Positions 35,213 to 46,129 of a stretch of 64,000 nt of DNA are shown in pieces. The position numbers were made by a program, and so were the translations under genes. Within the stretch, counting starts at the first letter, position 1. Every line of letters begins with the position of its first letter. The notes beneath the pieces were generated by a model. The model was not told where the DNA came from. It made no database searches and saw only the letters and a list, made by a program, of their open reading frames with translations. Source of the DNA: Abscondita cerata (taxonomy: Eukaryota > Arthropoda > Insecta > Coleoptera > Lampyridae). The stretch is taken from assembly GCA_030710515.1 (NCBI GenBank), contig JALBCR010002619.1, positions 112,659 to 176,658 of the forward strand, read 5' to 3'.

Positions 35213-35460
35213 GTGTGTATACAATCCCTGAGAAAGTTCAAATGGTTAAGTGGGTACACAGTGGTGAAAGCTATAGAAACACTTCTACTTTGTTTGCTGT
35301 ACTTTTTCCGGATCGGCCAATTCCAAATAGCAGACTATTTGAAGAAACTGGCAGTGTACACAAGTGTCCGAAGCAGGTTCAACAAAACCAGAACATGGAC
35401 AATATCAATGATGAAGAAATCGATAAATTACACGTCTTCCTTGGAATACGTCAACTAGCC
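35213..35460 (+). pseudogene. Transposase N-terminal (DUF4817-like) fragment
   Basis: Within an open frame on the plus strand, the segment from 35218 reads YTIPEKVQMVKWVHSGESYR, then LFAVLFPDRPIPNSR, then FEETGSVHKCPKQVQQNQN. This is the pattern of the DUF4817 helix-turn-helix at the start of insect IS630/Tc1-like transposases ('e.v.mv..y......a...f...fPdR..P...ti..l...f.etGsv'). About eight residues between NSR and FEETG are missing (the 'tI.rlv..' helix). The following codons (NINDEEIDKLHVF) fit the beginning of the linker, after which similarity is lost. No catalytic domain follows. The flanking parts of the open frame (35125-35215 and after 35460) are not transposase-like. Confidence 0.6.
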
Positions 35461-35862
35461 CTACGGATTCATCCATCATTTCAATTCCAAAATCGCATTC
35501 AGGTAAAATTGAATTTGGTTATATACGGTGCTTATTTCACGAGTAGGTATATATACCGTTTGTCAAAACAACTTCGTCTTCCGTCGGTTTTCTCCCAGAA
35601 GCTTTTTTATCAGCGGTTTTTATACCCCTGCTTTAGATTCCCGGCTTTTTTTTCCTAGATTTGCAAATAAACTAAATTTTATTTTATACCTATTAAGGTT
35701 AATTTCAAGTTTATTCATTCTTTTAATTTTCCACTTGCAAAAATTGTTCTTAATATAAATCAATCACATACGTTGTTAGCAGTTGTCGCCAAAATACAAA
35801 CTGAAAATTACAAAAACACCATCTCGAACACCTATTAGCGCAAATATAATCATCAGCTCGCG

Positions 35863-35975
35863 TAGAGATGATCTCGTATCGAGGTGATATGGCGTCGAGA
35901 TGAGTTCGCATCGATATGACTTTGCGTCGAGGTGATTTCACGTCAAAGCGGTAGCGCTGAAAGCGGTAGCGCTGA
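35863..35975. repeat. GC-rich 16-bp minisatellite plus a 15-bp duplication
   Basis: Five 16-bp units run 35863-35942 (for example TCGAGGTGATATGGCG, TCGAGATGAGTTCGCA, TCGATATGACTTTGCG, TCGAGGTGATTTCACG), with TCGA and GATGA/GTGA kept and the rest variable. Directly after it AAGCGGTAGCGCTGA occurs twice (35946-35960 and 35961-35975). It is far more GC-rich than the surroundings. Confidence 0.8.
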
Positions 35976-35979
35976 GAAA

Positions 35980-36715
35980 GCGGCATCAAAGGGGCCGCGT
36001 CGAAATAACGCGTACCGACCGTTGTTTATAGTACAGGATTTGTAATTCAAGAGGAAAATGTAATTCCACATTTATGTATTAAAACCAACGTCTTTATTTT
36101 GACTCGTTATCATAACAATCAGAAAAAATTTTGGAATTTTTTTGAGGCGAAGCGAAAGGTAAATTGTGAAAAAGTGTTTGAAAGCATCGTCATTATTCGA
36201 TACTCAAACGTAAGTAATGCTTTAGAATGTAATGTCATGTCGGTCCAAAACCAGCCAGATGACATTAAATTTCTGACACAAGCTCCGAATGACGACTATC
36301 TGTAGTTTTTTATAAAGGTTCCATAAGAATAATTATTATTGTTGATTTATATTTGTGTTGGTTTTTTTGGTGTACATGGTCCAATGATTTGCATAAGTCT
36401 AATATGCCACATAGAAAATCGTTTTGTTGTTTGATTCTAAAACCAAGACGAAAGTACATTTCCTTGCATCCCTAAAATGTATTTCACAATAAGTATTTTG
36501 TCAATTCTAAAGAAAAGGTGTATTATTCAACCGGTGAGGAGCAACTCCATATAGAAATTCCCAAAATTTCCAAAAACTACCAAGATTGTTGTACCCAAGT
36601 GTATACTAGGTAGACTAGAATCTAATACCTTCATATAAAAAAACAGATGTTTCTGGTAATGTTAATTGCACAATTGGTTTTGAAATAAACAAAAGATAAA
36701 GAAATTTTTTTATTA
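35980..36715. other. No recognisable gene
   Basis: A 68-codon plus-strand frame at 36099-36305 (MTRYHNNQKKFWNFFEAKRK) has no recognisable family. The rest is AT-rich. Confidence 0.4.
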
Positions 36716-36719
36716 ATAA

Positions 36720-37310
36720 TGTGTTGCAGCACGGCTATTAGTTTTACACCCCCGCATCCTGCTTCCACGAAATGGCCGATTTGTTGTATTACGGCAATAT
36801 ATCATTCACGCCAAAGAGCTTCTAGTGTCTGTGGAAGATTGGCTAATTGAATGAGTCTTCTATTTATCAAGTCCCACACATGTTCGATTGGCAAAAGGTC
36901 GGGAGCCTCTTCAAAACGTTTCATAGAATAGATTGCAATAAGGGCATTATTCCGTTGGAAAACCGCTCCTTCAGCTCCGGGAGGAATGGACGGGTATGTA
37001 GTTCTACCATTTCATCAACATGTTATATTGCCTCGAACAACATCACCCTAAACCATAACCCCTAACAGTGTAGTGCACATGCCGTTCAACAGAAAACCGC
37101 ACACTGCGACGTTCTCCACGTCATATTTGATCCTCAAGCAATTTTCGTGCATTCTCAAACAGAATTGGGATTTGTCACTGAAGAACACGAATACCATTCC
37201 ACGTCCCAATGCAGTCGCAAGGAACACTACTCTAAACCTTGTTTGGTCAAACGAATCGCAACCAAAAATAATAGTTAAATATAAAGTCAAATTTGTCACT
37301 TTACTGGATC
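36720..37310 (-). pseudogene. Tc1-like transposase remnant
   Basis: On the minus strand, 37200-37048 reads VFFSDKSQFCLRMHENCLRI, then a 'VAVCGFLLNGMCTTLLGVMVWG' stretch. This is the Tc1 block 'FSDESRFCL..' with the first catalytic Asp, followed by the 'GVMVWG' strand. Further on, about 36970-36930 gives GAVFQRNNALIA, where Tc1 elements have 'aifQqDNArpH', so the second Asp is replaced by Asn and the His is lost. About 36900-36800 gives APDLLPIEHVWDLINRRLIQ, then LPQTLEALWREWYIAV. That is the third block with the catalytic Glu in IEHVWD. Stops and shifts lie between the blocks. The N-terminal paired-like DNA-binding region is absent. Inactive. Confidence 0.8.
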
Positions 37311-37319
37311 ATTTTGAAT

Positions 37320-38561
37320 GAAATTGTAACCAATTATTTATTACCTTTCACTAGTTAAACATTTGTCAAGTTTCGTTCAAAATTCCTACTCCGTCTTGAT
37401 GATTTTTATTATGCAGTGCCAAAATGATTGTAATAAAATTTTTGGGGTTTAAACCCGTGAAATAATTAACAATTACAATTACGTTTCGGCACGCTAACAC
37501 AGTATGACTTAAAATACTCTGTTTTTAATAAATTCAAAACTAAAAATCGTTGGTTTGGCGCATGTAAGTGCTCATTAACTATTGCAAAATTTCAATCTTT
37601 TCTTATACTTTTACGTTATACTACATTATCGTTCGCACACTTACTGCAATGCAGATACGTAGTCATGAACTTGTTAATAAGTTTTTTATTAGAACACTTC
37701 CAGCGATCTTATAAAACGTAGTTTTTACAAACTTAGATGAATACTCTAGTCAGTTTATTTATTTTTATACCTAAGTATTATAAATAATTGAAGGAATGTA
37801 ATTTTAGCTGCAGCGTCTAACTGAAACAGAAAAGAAAACTGCATAGGTAGGCAGTTGTTGGTGTTTTTTTTTGTTACAATCTAAATAGTAATAAGAATAA
37901 TAACAAAATCTCTAGAGTCAGTCACCTACTTCATAATATAAGGAAAAGGAAGGAGGGTAAAACATTTTAATGACTCAGTCGGATAGTAAAAAAATGAATA
38001 GAACTTGAAAATGTTTATAATTTTTGAAGTGGTTTTTTATTTCACTAACACGAAACGAAATGAAAAACCATTAATGTTAACTTTTCAACACCCGCATCTA
38101 CACTTTTAGAAAGATGGTTTTTCTTATATCCTGTAAAATGTTAAAATATTTAAGATAGCGATCGAAAGTGGAGTTCAAATTTATTATCTAGTGTTTTCCT
38201 AACATTTACACAAAAACGTAATGTGTGATATGTGAAAGAGAAATTATTGAAAGAACGGATCGTATACGATTTTGGAAAATTCAATAATTATTTGCGAATT
38301 TTTAACCCACATTTTAAACAAGGTGTAGTGCAATAAAATTTGTCAAACGTCTACACTATAATAAACAAAAATATTCCATTCTGAAGGTTTGCGTTGTGAT
38401 CCCTGTGATTGATTCACTCTGTATTTTGTTTCTCGACGACCGATATAGAATTTCACAATTCTGAAATCCAATGTAATTACAAAATGTTGTCATTCTCACT
38501 GTTGGGATTGAAAAATAATCTGGTACCTACACCACTAGGTCTGTGGGATTTAAATGCTCTA
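37320..38561. other. No recognisable gene
   Basis: AT-rich sequence without convincing coding or repeat structure. Confidence 0.5.
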
Positions 38562-39580
38562 GAATAGTTATTTGTCCAACAAGTGAGGAAAGCGATTCTT
38601 TTTTCCACTCGAGCTCGAGTTGCCTCACGAGCGCAGCGAGAGAGGCATTAGAGTGAGAGTGGAAAAAGGCTTTCCTCATCTGTTAGACACAACATTTTTT
38701 CCACGACATTCCCCAAAAAACAACCTAATGCAAGAAGTAATATTGTAAACGTAACTTATTTTTACAAAATTTCGTCACATTTTCGTACGTAAAAGCAAAA
38801 GTTGATAATAGGTGGTTCCCAATAGTCTCACTACAGTATTCTGTATTCTAACCAATAAAAGTAGGATAGCAATTTTTAAGAGTCGAAATATTAGATATTA
38901 AATTAAACAAACCTGATTGAATACTAAATTAAATTGTTTAACTAGTACTAGGCGCATATAGTTCTAATAACAAATTCTTACATTTTTTTAAAGAGGGAAT
39001 TTTGTAACATGACATTATTTTCCTCGCTAGTGAGGAAAAACGAATTTTTTGTACTCGCCTACTGAGCTGTGAAGTTTTATATAAGCGTATAGCCAATCAG
39101 GAACATTTACTTCCACGCACTAGTGCCCGGAAAACGGACAAAAAGCATTGGTATATTTAGACTTTTAAACAATAATAGTACATTGTAATTTTAATTTTTA
39201 GTTGTAAAAAACGCTTTTCCCAGTATTTTTTTAAAATAAAACACGTAAAAAAGTACAAAAAGCAATTAAAAGGTATTAAAATTTACAGTGCCATCTATGA
39301 ATTCAAGATTTAAGCTGTCAATTATATTAATTTTTTAAGAAATATTTTTGTTCGTTACACAAAATTATGTACAAATCTTTTTCGGGAAGATTATTCTAGC
39401 ATTCGCGCTATTAAAGCACTCGCTCACTCCGTTCGCTCTTGCTTCAAATGCGCTCATGCAGGAAATTCTACTTCCCGAACTCGGTATGTAAATAACTATT
39501 CCTCACTATTTGTAGAGAAGAAACGTCCGTTTTCTAAGTATGTCGTAGAAAAAGAAAATTTTCCTCACATCGGTGCAACA
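38562..39580. repeat. ~1-kb complex inverted repeat with nested hairpin
   Basis: The left part contains GAATAGTTATTT (38562) and CAACATTTTTTCCACGACAT (38691). The right part contains the inverses AAATAACTATTC (39490) and ATGTCGTAGAAAAAG (39540). Near the left end, GTCCAACAAGTGAGGAAAG at 38574 pairs imperfectly with CTTTCCTCATCTGTTAGAC at 38671. Inside that, TTTTTTCCACTC pairs with GAGTGGAAAAAG around a GC-rich centre with CTCGAGCTCGAG and GAGCGCAGCGAG. A second GC-rich block (CACTCGCTCACTCCGTTCGC, 39418) sits in the right part. The region 9840-10170 shares the flanking blocks but has a different hairpin core. Confidence 0.6.
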
Positions 39581-39581
39581 T

Positions 39582-40280
39582 AGCGTTAGCCTTGACTGTC
39601 ATCGCGGTGACAGATTCGTCATGCAAATAATAATTATTTGAATCTTAAAATATTAATTTCAAACTGTATAAACGCTCACGCAAACTCGGAATAAAGCATC
39701 ATTCAGCTTTCAACAGTATGTTCACTACCACATATATAACGTTCTAACTTTCATTACCTTGTCTATTCAATAAGACACACGATTTACGAGTATTTACCCT
39801 GCCTAATAAACTCTATCATAAATTAATACTGATATCTGTTATGCGGGTAAATGCTCAATTATGCGATTCAACAGGCGCCTGACTTTACGAAGCTGATTAA
39901 CGCCCCATCACACGTGAAAAATAACACTTCGCTGATTGTATCCTTTTCGGTAAGAAATTCAAACACGAGAAGACAAAATCTATGGTCAAAAAAACATGAA
40001 AGAACTGCAAGAGAAAGATGATGTTGAATTTATAACTATAAGTATGCAATACTATACTGCCGGAGGTAGTAACAGAACATTTTATGATTGCACTACCAGC
40101 AAAACTTCTAGTCGAAAGAAAAAAAAACTCATTTGTCCTATAAACAGGTCAACAATTGGATAAGTTTCAAATATACCTTAAACAAAACTTCTACATTCAA
40201 ATTAACTGGTTGTATTTTAAATAATCCTTCTTTTAGGAGTTCGGTTAAAATAAAAACAACTTATTGTGTCAATCGACTAT
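39582..40280. other. No recognisable gene
   Basis: AT-rich. Nothing supportable apart from the ribozyme-like motif that follows. Confidence 0.5.
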
Positions 40281-40283
40281 TAG

Positions 40284-40333
40284 CGACGTTTCGGAAATCT
40301 TTATTAATTAATATGTTTCCTTCATCGGGCTCT
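40284..40333 (-). ncRNA. Hammerhead-ribozyme-like motif of Penelope type
   Basis: On the minus strand, GCCCGATGAA (the CUGANGA box with U changed to C) is followed by GGAAA, an 18-nt loop and TTTCC, which would form stem II, and then directly by GAAAC-GTCGC. The order box, stem II, GAAAC is that of a hammerhead core, and Penelope-like elements are known to carry such ribozymes in their terminal repeats. One extra A sits between the first box and stem II, so activity is doubtful. The Penelope remnant at 43330-44740 is on the same strand, upstream. Confidence 0.35.
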
Positions 40334-40334
40334 A

Positions 40335-40814
40335 AAGTGTAACAAAACAAAATAAATATAACACAAATTATGACTAGATAATAAATTATTCCACAACAAC
40401 CAACCAAAACATGCAATTACTAAAATAGTAGTTATTAATAACAATGTTAAATAATTATTTTAAAAATTACTTCTGTCAGTTATACAATAAGTGTCACTAT
40501 TATTAATTAACAACCTTGAACACATAGTTCGATGTCAATTTATTAGACATGTAATTAAAATTATAACGTTAAACATATAAAAAACATATAAAATTAAATA
40601 ATTTATGTATAATAACAAACTTGTGTTGGAACGAAAACATGTAACACGAATAAATAAATCGCAAATATTAATCTTAATACTATCTATCTGAAAGTGCGTA
40701 CAATTTATAACTGAACATGACAGACAACCTTTAAACGTTAAAATTATATAACTTTTCATTTTCTGTTAATAATTATTTTATTAATTTATTCAATTATTTA
40801 ATTTAGAAAACAGT
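40335..40814. other. AT-rich leader before the RT pseudogene
   Basis: Very AT-rich with no coding frame. It may belong to the non-coding end of either neighbouring retroelement. Confidence 0.4.
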
Positions 40815-43195
40815 ATGTCAAGAAAACACAAACTGGGGAACAATGACCTCGATTCAGAATACATAGAGGGTGAAGTTATACAGAAGCTTATTGAATGCCT
40901 AACGGATTTCAAAACATCAGTTCCAGTATTGAAAAGAACCCCACAGTCAGCGAGGAAACTTGCAGCTCATACTTTGGCCTCCCTTACTGAGAAATGTGTT
41001 TCCATCAATGACGTTTGTGCCTGGAAAGAGCTACTGTTATTCCCTTATTATTCACTCCGCGTGCCAATTAAGAAGCAAAAGAAAGGTCTAGGAACAGCTG
41101 GCAAGTTCAACTTATCAAACCCCTCACACCCTCCAATTTCAAACTCTAAAAAGAAGCAATCACGTAACATTTCTAAAGTTGTCCAAGCCAGAGTAGATGA
41201 CGGTGATGTCAAAGAAGCAATCACATTGCTTTCAACCAGTGATTCTATCGTCCCGTACAACAAAGTCACATTAGCTTCACTACAGTCAAAACATCCCAAA
41301 CCATCAAGTAATCTCGAAATACCACCTTTTGATGCTTCCACTGTTCCGATTGCTTTCGAGATGGATATGGTTCAACACGTAATTTTCAGTTTTACGTGTG
41401 GCTCCGCAGGTGAAACGGATAGTCTTCGGTCTCATCGGCATTTGAAATACCTCATCTCACAAAACTCAACTGTAGAAGGAAGCAAATTGCTCTCATGGGT
41501 CACAAAACTCGTCAACCTAATCCTGTCTGGCAGAGTAAACCCCCTTATCCAGCCTATTCTTTTCGGAGCGTCACTCACAGCTTTAACGAAAGAAGATGGG
41601 GGAATACGACCTATTGCTGTCAGAATGGTTTATCCCCGCTTGCAGCAAAATTAGCTTGTAACTCAGCCAGGAAAGAAGTCGAAAACCACATTCGACCAAT
41701 TCTGTTAGGATTTGGCACTAAAAGGAGGGTGTGAGGCTATTGTCCATGCCTTCTTCCATCAATGTTACAGCTCGGGCCCATCTTATTCTATGGGAAAGAC
41801 AAAATATCATCAGCAGTAGGAGTCCAACAAGGGGATCCAAGTGGACCACTTCTTTTTTGCCTGGCTATTCACAACCTAATTAAGGAATGAACCTCAGAGT
41901 TCAACGCGTGGTACCTCGACGACGGTAATCTTGGAAGTTAACCCTGGAAAATGTGAGCTCTTATTTCTATCCAACCCAAATCCCGAAGTCATTCAGTCGT
42001 TCAATTCATTATGTCCAGGAATCCAAACTATCACTGACCAACTTACCCTCCTGAGAACCCCTTTGTTAGAATCTGCCACCGAAGACATCTTAGAACAAAA
42101 ACTCACCGAATCACAACCCTTATCTTCAAGAATCAAAGATTTGAACTCTCGCACGGCCTATTTTCTACTAAAATGTGCTATTGGAATCCCGATATTGAAT
42201 TATCTCCTTCGAACAACTTCACTCATTAATTTTCAACATCTTATTGACAAATTTGATCAAGAGTTTTACCAAACCATACAGACAATAACAAATCTACAAA
42301 TTTCTGAACAACATTTGCAGATTGCTGCTTTGCCTGTGAAACATGGTGGTCTAGGAATTCCAAAAATACAGGACATACACCTCCTGCCTTCCTCTCATCT
42401 ACCATTTCAGTTTTGGATTTAGTTCATTTACTTATTCTAACGTCCAACAACGAGTCTCCGATTGCTGGACAGAGCTCGATGGAAAGCGGTGAAATTGCCA
42501 GAGTCTGATGCGTGGTTAGATGCAATCCCTGATTCCAAAGTAGGTACCCTCTTAGATAATACAACCTTTCAAATTGCCACCGCTTTACGTTTGGGATGTA
42601 ATATATGCCGCCCTCACCTTTGCAAATGTAGAGAACAAGTGTCCGCGATAGGATCTCATGGTCTCTCAGTGCCGGTCGCATTACGAGACATTCAGAGCTA
42701 AACTCAATCATTCATAAAGCCCTTGGTTCTGCTCAAGTTCCCTCTATTTTGGAACCAAGTATCTGTAAGAATGATGGAAAACGAGCAGATGGAATGTCCC
42801 TCGTTCCTGGACAAGTAGAAAGTTTTTAATTTGAGACGCCACGTGCACGAACACATTATCCTCATCTAACATCGCCGTTTTCGCCAAAGTCTCTCGTGGT
42901 GCCTCTAATTTAACCGCCTCAAACAAGCGAAGAAAATATAAGGAGATTGTAGAAAAAGACGCATATCATTTCGTCCCCTTCGTAGTAGAGACCTTGTGAT
43001 CTTTTAGTGATGATGCCTTACAGTTTGTTACTCATCTTAGCGACCGTTGCGGGATGTCACAGGAGAACCAAGATCCAAGTCATACCTCACGCAACATATC
43101 AGTCTGGCTATTCTAAGAGAAAACACAGCAAGAGTCCTTGGAACCCTACCTTCACAAACTTCCTTGGACGAAATCTACCTCCTTTAGTTTATTTA
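40815..43195 (+). pseudogene. Reverse transcriptase pseudogene with C-terminal endonuclease-like region
   Basis: The first frame (40815-41654, 279 codons from an ATG) holds a basic N-terminal region (KKQKKGLGTAG, SKKKQSRN) and enters the RT domain: LLSWVTKLVNLILSG, then ALTKEDGGIRPIAV. Frameshifts near 41630 and 41725 and a deletion remove the first palm Asp region. QQGDPSGPLLFCLAIHNL (41825-41878) and YLDDG (41912-41926) supply the other palm motifs with both Asp present. After another shift, 41931-42422 continues the thumb-like region to HLQIAALPVKHGGLGIPKIQ. 42462-42700 then reads LDNTTFQIATALRLGCNICR. 42735-42830 has LEPSICKNDGKRADGMSLVP, which resembles a PD-(D/E)xK-like 'DGKRPDGMTLVP...WDATCVD' element, with Pro changed to Ala. 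43040-43150 gives a decayed tail. I know this domain order from uncharacterised RT proteins of invertebrates and assign no clade. Confidence 0.75.
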
Positions 43196-43237
43196 TCTTT
43201 TACAGTGTTTTATAATTTATGTCAAACTATTTCTTTA

Positions 43238-43258
43238 TGTTCCCTCATCAGTGCTAGT
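43238..43258 (-). ncRNA. Partial hammerhead box
   Basis: The minus strand reads AGCACTGATGAGGGAAC, with a canonical CUGAUGA box (43245-43251) and the start of a stem II. The expected closing strand and GAAAC are absent, perhaps removed where the neighbouring RT element joins. It lies just beyond the end of the Penelope coding region. Confidence 0.25.
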
Positions 43259-43329
43259 GCTTCTTATAATAAAAATATATTAAATTGTTAGCATTTATTC
43301 CGTTAATTTTGATTTTACTAATTATATTT

Positions 43330-44740
43330 TTATCTATCACTTAAGTTTTGTGTATCTGTTCGAAAATTTATGTTGTTATTGTATAAGTTGATGTATATCA
43401 TTTCTTTGTTTAAACTACTTTCTACGTCTAGTATGACTGGATCAGAAAAATCAACAAAATGACCATTTTTTGAGTGATGTACTGATAAACCTGTATTTTC
43501 ATTATTTTTTGAACAATCATACTTATGGTTATTAATTCTATTCTTCAGTTTTTGTTTGTTTGCCCAATGTAGCAACCATTACATCTTAGGCAATTAATTC
43601 GCTATATTAATTGGGATTTATCTATGGGATCTGTTTTATCTTTAAGTTTTGAGTAACAATTTTTTGTAAATAGTGTTGTTATTTTATAGTATAATTTTAT
43701 AATTTTTTTTGTTTTAGAATATTAATTAATTTTTGAGTTAGTCCTGGAATGTTGATTAGTTTTTTAAATTGTAAGGTAGTATTAATAGATGAAGAATGCA
43801 TATTAGACTTAGTAGTAGTGTTAATTTGGTTGTTTTGTTGAGAGATATTGTTGTAGTATATGATTTTATATGATAATTTTAAGGATAGTTTTTTGTGTAA
43901 TATGATCATTAGTAATTTTAGATTTTTTCTTGTAATTGTGGACTACATAATATTTTTTATTTTATTTTTCATGGAAATAATAACGTTTAGTTTCTTGGTG
44001 AAAAGATTGTTTTGAGAAATAATTATTGATTCGATTAGATGATATCAGTTTCTATAAAAAATCAACTAGTTTCTGAGTTTCTAATTAATAGTATGTCTAA
44101 GAACGATAATCTATTATTTGTTTCTAATTCTGTTGTAAATTTTATGTGTTGGTCATAGTTATTTAAGATTGTTAGAGTTTCATTGATAGTTTCTTTTGGA
44201 ATACATGCTATATCATCAACGTATACGTATAAAACAAGAGGTTATAATTTAACGTTTTAAAAGATTCTGTAAGGACGCCATGCATTACGAGATTAGCCAA
44301 TATAGGTGACGCTGGGTTTCTCATCGCAGTGCCGAAAATTTGATTGATATAGTCATTATATATCTGAAGTAACTGGAGTTAAATAAGAATTCAATAATAT
44401 GTATAAATTCACTTAAATTTAGTGTAGTATAATATTTAAGAAGAATTCCAATATTTTTTAATTATATTAATACATAATTCTTTTGTAATGTTGGTAAATA
44501 AAGAGATTACGTCAAATGATATGAGTATAATTTTGTGAATCTTTTTTCTCTTTGTTAAGTTTTTTAATATGGTCAACTAAATGAAATGAGTTTTTTATAT
44601 TATAATTAAATATTGGTGTAAGATTAGTCATGATGTCTGAGAAAAATTTAGATAGATTATATGTAGGTGATCCAATACAGAAAATTATAGGCTTGTTTGT
44701 AGATTTTGATTCATCCGTAAAATTTGGAGCTATGCTAGTG
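43330..44740 (-). pseudogene. Penelope-like element: RT and GIY-YIG endonuclease remnant
   Basis: Read from 44740 downwards the frames give the Penelope order. IGSPTYNLSKFFSDIM is near 44680-44640, and YNIKNSFHLVDHIKKLN is near 44610-44555. ILISFDVISLFTNITKE is near 44535-44485. QIFGTAMRNPASPILANLVM is near 44340-44280, matching the 'GtpMGsplSpilAdlvm' palm block. VYVDDIACIPKETINETLTI is near 44226-44165, with both catalytic Asp. FTTELETNNRLSFLDILLIR is near 44140-44080. A degenerate connector leads to the GIY-YIG domain: CYIGQT near 43573, KLKNRINNHKYDC at 43555-43515, and the conserved Glu in LNKEMIYINLY near 43410. Stops and shifts are frequent in the RT part, while the endonuclease end is better kept. 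The RT N-terminus is missing. It lies tail to tail with the RT pseudogene at 40815-43195. Confidence 0.85.
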
Positions 44741-44744
44741 TGTC

Positions 44745-45304
44745 ATTAACCTTTTGTTCTTTCAAATTAACAATTTATTTGATTACTAAAGAATATTGGT
44801 AAATGCTATAACAACCTGTATTAACCATCTTTAAAAATAGATAAATCATCTTAAAAAAGAACAGCCTTGTCAGTCGAAAAGCCGGCGGCGGTAAATGACA
44901 TGGTGTTTCCAACTCCCCCTCCCTTCCCTACAATTACCACTAACAAAGCCGCTATTACTGGAAAACAACATCAAATTAATTAAATTTAAGGGGTTCTACT
45001 ATTACGTTAACCATCTACTAACACACAATAAAGACCGAAGCTTTTAGGATAACGCCACATTCACATACAATGCGGAGTGTTGAATCGTAATTAAACATCA
45101 TCAAAGTTTCACTAACAATTTCTACTAAACAAATAAACACAATCCAAAATTCCAAAAAAGGTCACTTATTGATTGGAGTGGATATTGGTAACAATTATTA
45201 TCTCGGCACCAAACCAAATTTCAAATCATTTCAATATTTTATAACTTGTTTCCATACATTGTTTAAAAGCAGTAATGCCAACTTTAGACATTGAAAATGA
45301 AAAT
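44745..45304. other. No recognisable gene
   Basis: AT-rich apart from a small GC-richer patch at 44880-44930. No feature I can name. Confidence 0.45.
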
Positions 45305-45523
45305 ACAGGGTGTCCATTTATATTTTTTCCTATTTTAACTGCCTATAACTTTTAAACGGTTTAGGATAGAAACATGCGGTTTTTACAGAAATGTTACATT
45401 TTAGTATAAGTTTTCTTTGAATATATTGAATTTTTTTTATCGATTTTGAGGACGTCATAACAAAAATGGCGAATTTTTGACAATTTTTATGTTAGCTTTT
45501 TTAATGGAACACTCGATATATTT
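45305..45523. mobile_element. CAGGGTGT-ended MITE, diverged
   Basis: ATACAGGGTGTCCATT at 45304 is matched imperfectly and in inverted orientation by AATGGAACACTCGATAT at 45505-45521. The interior is non-coding and includes ACTTTTAAACGGTTTAGGAT, a type of sequence seen inside other such insect elements. Confidence 0.45.
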
Positions 45524-45524
45524 T

Positions 45525-46053
45525 TTGTAGTTTGAAAGAACTGACTTTCACTTATCCAGCGATTCAAGTTTTTCAAAATCGGTTAGCGAATGATCAAGTA
45601 ATTAATTTTTAAAACGAGAGATACAAATAAAAAATCATACCACAGAACATCAATTTGTTCAGTTCTTGTAATCATAGTCCAGTCGGTTTTGGACGATTTA
45701 CTAAAATGTTACATTTTAGTATAAGTTTTTTGAATACATTTACGTAAATCTATTTTTTAAAAATGCAAATTAGTGTAAGATTGAAACTTGGTGACAGTTT
45801 TTAACAAAAACAGAGAAATCTTTTATACCAAAAGTGGTTTTGTATTATTTTACCAAGGGCGTGCACAGAGGTGGCGACCTCTTTATTTAACATTTGATAA
45901 GAATTTATGGTTTAGCAATTAAAAACGCACAAAATTCATCTCTTGAGTATTATCGCTCGGGTTAACTCTTGTTTTGAAAATGAAAAAATAAAACAATGCT
46001 TGACATCATTTATGCAGGTATTGCTATGAAAATAACAAAAAATGAAAAGTGCC
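45525..46053. other. No recognisable gene
   Basis: AT-rich. ACATTTTAGTATAAGTTTT recurs at 45710 from 45403, so a repeat of the preceding element may extend here. Confidence 0.4.
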
Positions 46054-46120
46054 ATGCATACTATGTTTTAAAAGTAACAAAAACCCACAAAACTTGTTAC
46101 TTTCAAAACATAGTATGCAT
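46054..46120. repeat. 67-nt hairpin with 27-bp stem
   Basis: ATGCATACTATGTTTTAAAA plus seven bases (46054-46080) is inverted at 46094-46120 with one mismatch that would be a G-U pair in RNA. The loop is 13 nt. Weaker pairing continues outward (AAAGTGCC/GGACTCTT). It could be a small foldback element or a pre-miRNA-like transcript. Sequence alone does not decide. Confidence 0.7.
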
Positions 46121-46129
46121 TGGACTCTT

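Noticed and set aside
37073..37321. 82-codon plus-strand frame
   Set aside because: Antisense to the Tc1-like transposase remnant.
37480..37500. Another Penelope-type hammerhead (ACGTTTCGG)
   Set aside because: The GAAAC complement is present but no CUGANGA box or stem II partner is found nearby.
41048..41341. 97-codon minus-strand frame
   Set aside because: Antisense shadow of the RT pseudogene.
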